Assembly: GCA_030262795.1 (NCBI GenBank)
Contig: JAJSZO010000038.1
Span: 1 to 15,816, forward strand
Source: Deltaproteobacteria bacterium
GTDB lineage: Bacteria; Desulfobacterota; Desulfobacteria; Desulfobacterales; ETH-SRB1
Reading direction: 5' to 3'
Length of the DNA: 15,816 nucleotides
Position 1 is the first letter of the stretch; the number at the start of each line of letters is the position of its first letter. Made by a program: the position numbers and the translations under genes. Positions 14,752-15,816 of this stretch are shown here, in pieces. The notes under the pieces are model-generated. The model saw only the letters and a program-made list of their open reading frames with translations. It had not been told where the DNA came from and searched no databases.

Positions 14752-15816
14752 ATGTTACTAAGACATACATCAAAAGAAATTGCCGAACGAAAATCTTTGA
14801 CCGTTAATCCTGCAAAGACCTGCCAGCCCATAGGAGCCATGTATGCGTCCCTGGGAATTCACGGTTGCCTTCCACACAGCCATGGTTCCCAGGGGTGTTA
14901 TGCGTATCACAGGAGCACCCTTACCAGGCATTATAAAGAGCCTGTGATGGCTGCAACAAGCTCTTTTACCGAAGGCGCATCAGTGTTCGGAGGCCAGGCA
15001 AACCTGCTGCAAGCAATGGACAATATATTTACCATCTATGATCCTGATGTCATTGCCGTTCACACCACATGCTTATCAGAAACAATCGGTGACGATGTCC
15101 CGCAGATATTCGGAAAAGCAAAGACAGACGGCAAAATTCCTGAAGGAAAATATGTTTTGCATGCAAGTACTCCGAGCTATGTGGGTACCCATGTTACAGG
15201 TTTTGCAAACATGACAAAGGCTATGGTCGATTATTTTGCAAAACAAAACGGTCATAAACAAAATCGGATAAATATAATTCCAGGATGGGTGGAACCGTCC
15301 GACATGAAAGAGATCAAAAGGATCGCAGGAGAACTTGGTATAGATTTCATCATGTTCCCGGATACAGACAATGTCTTAAACGGCCCTCAAACCGGCAAAT
15401 TCGAAATGTACCCCAAAGGCGGTGTTACCATCAATGAATTAATAAGTACAGGAAGCAGTAGCGGAACCGTGGCCCTCGGCGAGCTGGCATCAGGACCGGC
15501 CGCCAGGGCTTTGGATTCAAAGTGCAAGGTGCCCTGTAAAATTCTCAATCTTCCTATCGGGATCAAGGCAACAGACAGGTTTGTGGATACATTAAGAAAA
15601 ATGGCAGGCGTTAATGTTCCCGAGTCCATAAACATCGAAAGGGGACAGCTTATAGATATCGTAACCGATATGCAGGCGTACTTTTATCACAAAAAAGTGG
15701 CGCTTGTGGGCGACCCTGATCAGCTTATCGCATTAACCGAATTCCTCGTTTCTATAGATATGATGCCGATTCATGTACTTACAGGGACAAAGGATAAAAA
15801 GTTCGAAAAAAAGATA
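14752..15816 (+). CDS. nifK: Nitrogenase molybdenum-iron protein beta chain, 3' end outside window
   Basis: NifK completes the P-cluster with NifD. The 355 residues seen have P-cluster cysteines C24 (TCQPIGA), C49 (GSQGCYAYHR) and C107 (TTCLSETIGDD). The N-terminus is short: C24 corresponds to C70 in the Azotobacter protein, so the N-terminal extension is missing, as in C. pasteurianum NifK of about 458 residues. That short beta goes with the long alpha chain. Thr146 in SYVGTH stands where Azotobacter has Ser188, a redox-dependent P-cluster ligand. The start at 14752 has AAAGGA upstream. The frame is open to the last base of the window, so about 100 residues are missing. The 177-bp gap after nifD is unusually long. 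Confidence 0.97.
   Translation, partial: MLLRHTSKEIAERKSLTVNPAKTCQPIGAMYASLGIHGCLPHSHGSQGCYAYHRSTLTRHYKEPVMAATSSFTEGASVFGGQANLLQAMDNIFTIYDPDVIAVHTTCLSETIGDDVPQIFGKAKTDGKIPEGKYVLHASTPSYVGTHVTGFANMTKAMVDYFAKQNGHKQNRINIIPGWVEPSDMKEIKRIAGELGIDFIMFPDTDNVLNGPQTGKFEMYPKGGVTINELISTGSSSGTVALGELASGPAARALDSKCKVPCKILNLPIGIKATDRFVDTLRKMAGVNVPESINIERGQLIDIVTDMQAYFYHKKVALVGDPDQLIALTEFLVSIDMMPIHVLTGTKDKKFEKKI

Noticed and set aside
1..15816. CRISPR array, tRNA or rRNA genes
   Set aside because: No regularly spaced repeats with unique spacers and no RNA gene signatures were seen.

Overview
The window reads as a nitrogen-fixation and ammonia-assimilation neighbourhood from an anaerobic bacterium, most likely a sulfate-reducing-type member of the Desulfobacterota. 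The reasons are the nifH-nifI1-nifI2-nifD-nifK order, a Clostridium-like long NifD, an archaeal-type split glutamate synthase rich in ferredoxin domains, and an EI-Ntr (PtsP) gene. The taxon is inferred from gene content and style only; there is no rRNA or other marker here.

Layout. (1) 1-385 is a decayed edge: the 3' end of a ribbon-helix-helix antitoxin gene (+) and a frameshifted remnant of a sigma-54 activator AAA+ domain (-). (2) 463-1384 is an AT-rich region of about 0.9 kb with no solid gene but much structure: three phased AC-N6-GTAG motifs, a near-perfect sigma-54 promoter (817-833), and two small elements with terminal inverted repeats and target-site-like duplications (855-1011 and 1037-1204). 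They are followed by a leader with a hairpin, a possible 35-codon ORF and a duplicated 16-bp block next to ribosome binding sites. (3) 1385-6460 (+) is a three-gene NAD(P)H-type glutamate synthase: a class II glutamine amidotransferase, a 2[4Fe-4S]+FMN synthase subunit, and a fusion of a GXGXG domain, a GltD-like flavoprotein and a 2[4Fe-4S] ferredoxin. (4) 6548-7287 (+) is a HigBA toxin-antitoxin pair with an unusually long gap, and 7352-8494 (+) is carA without carB. (5) 8599-10920 (-) is ptsP. (6) 10921-11281 is a divergent control region with a sigma-54 nifH promoter and a pair of inverted 18-bp palindromes, but no canonical NifA site. (7) 11282-15816 (+) is nifH, nifI1, nifI2, nifD and the 5' part of nifK, which runs off the window. 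A large near-palindrome lies between nifD and nifK.

How it fits together. Nitrogenase makes ammonia; the glutamate synthase and the glutamine-using CarA consume glutamine formed from it; the NifI1/NifI2 PII-like pair is expected to switch nitrogenase off when ammonium is available; and PtsP (GAF domain plus Enzyme I) is the nitrogen-PTS sensor kinase. The most interesting signal is regulatory: both the glutamate synthase operon and nifH have sigma-54-type promoters with upstream dyads sharing the core AC-N6-GTAG, which may be one unrecognised activator's site. In front of the glutamate synthase this circuit appears to have been lengthened by two small mobile elements.
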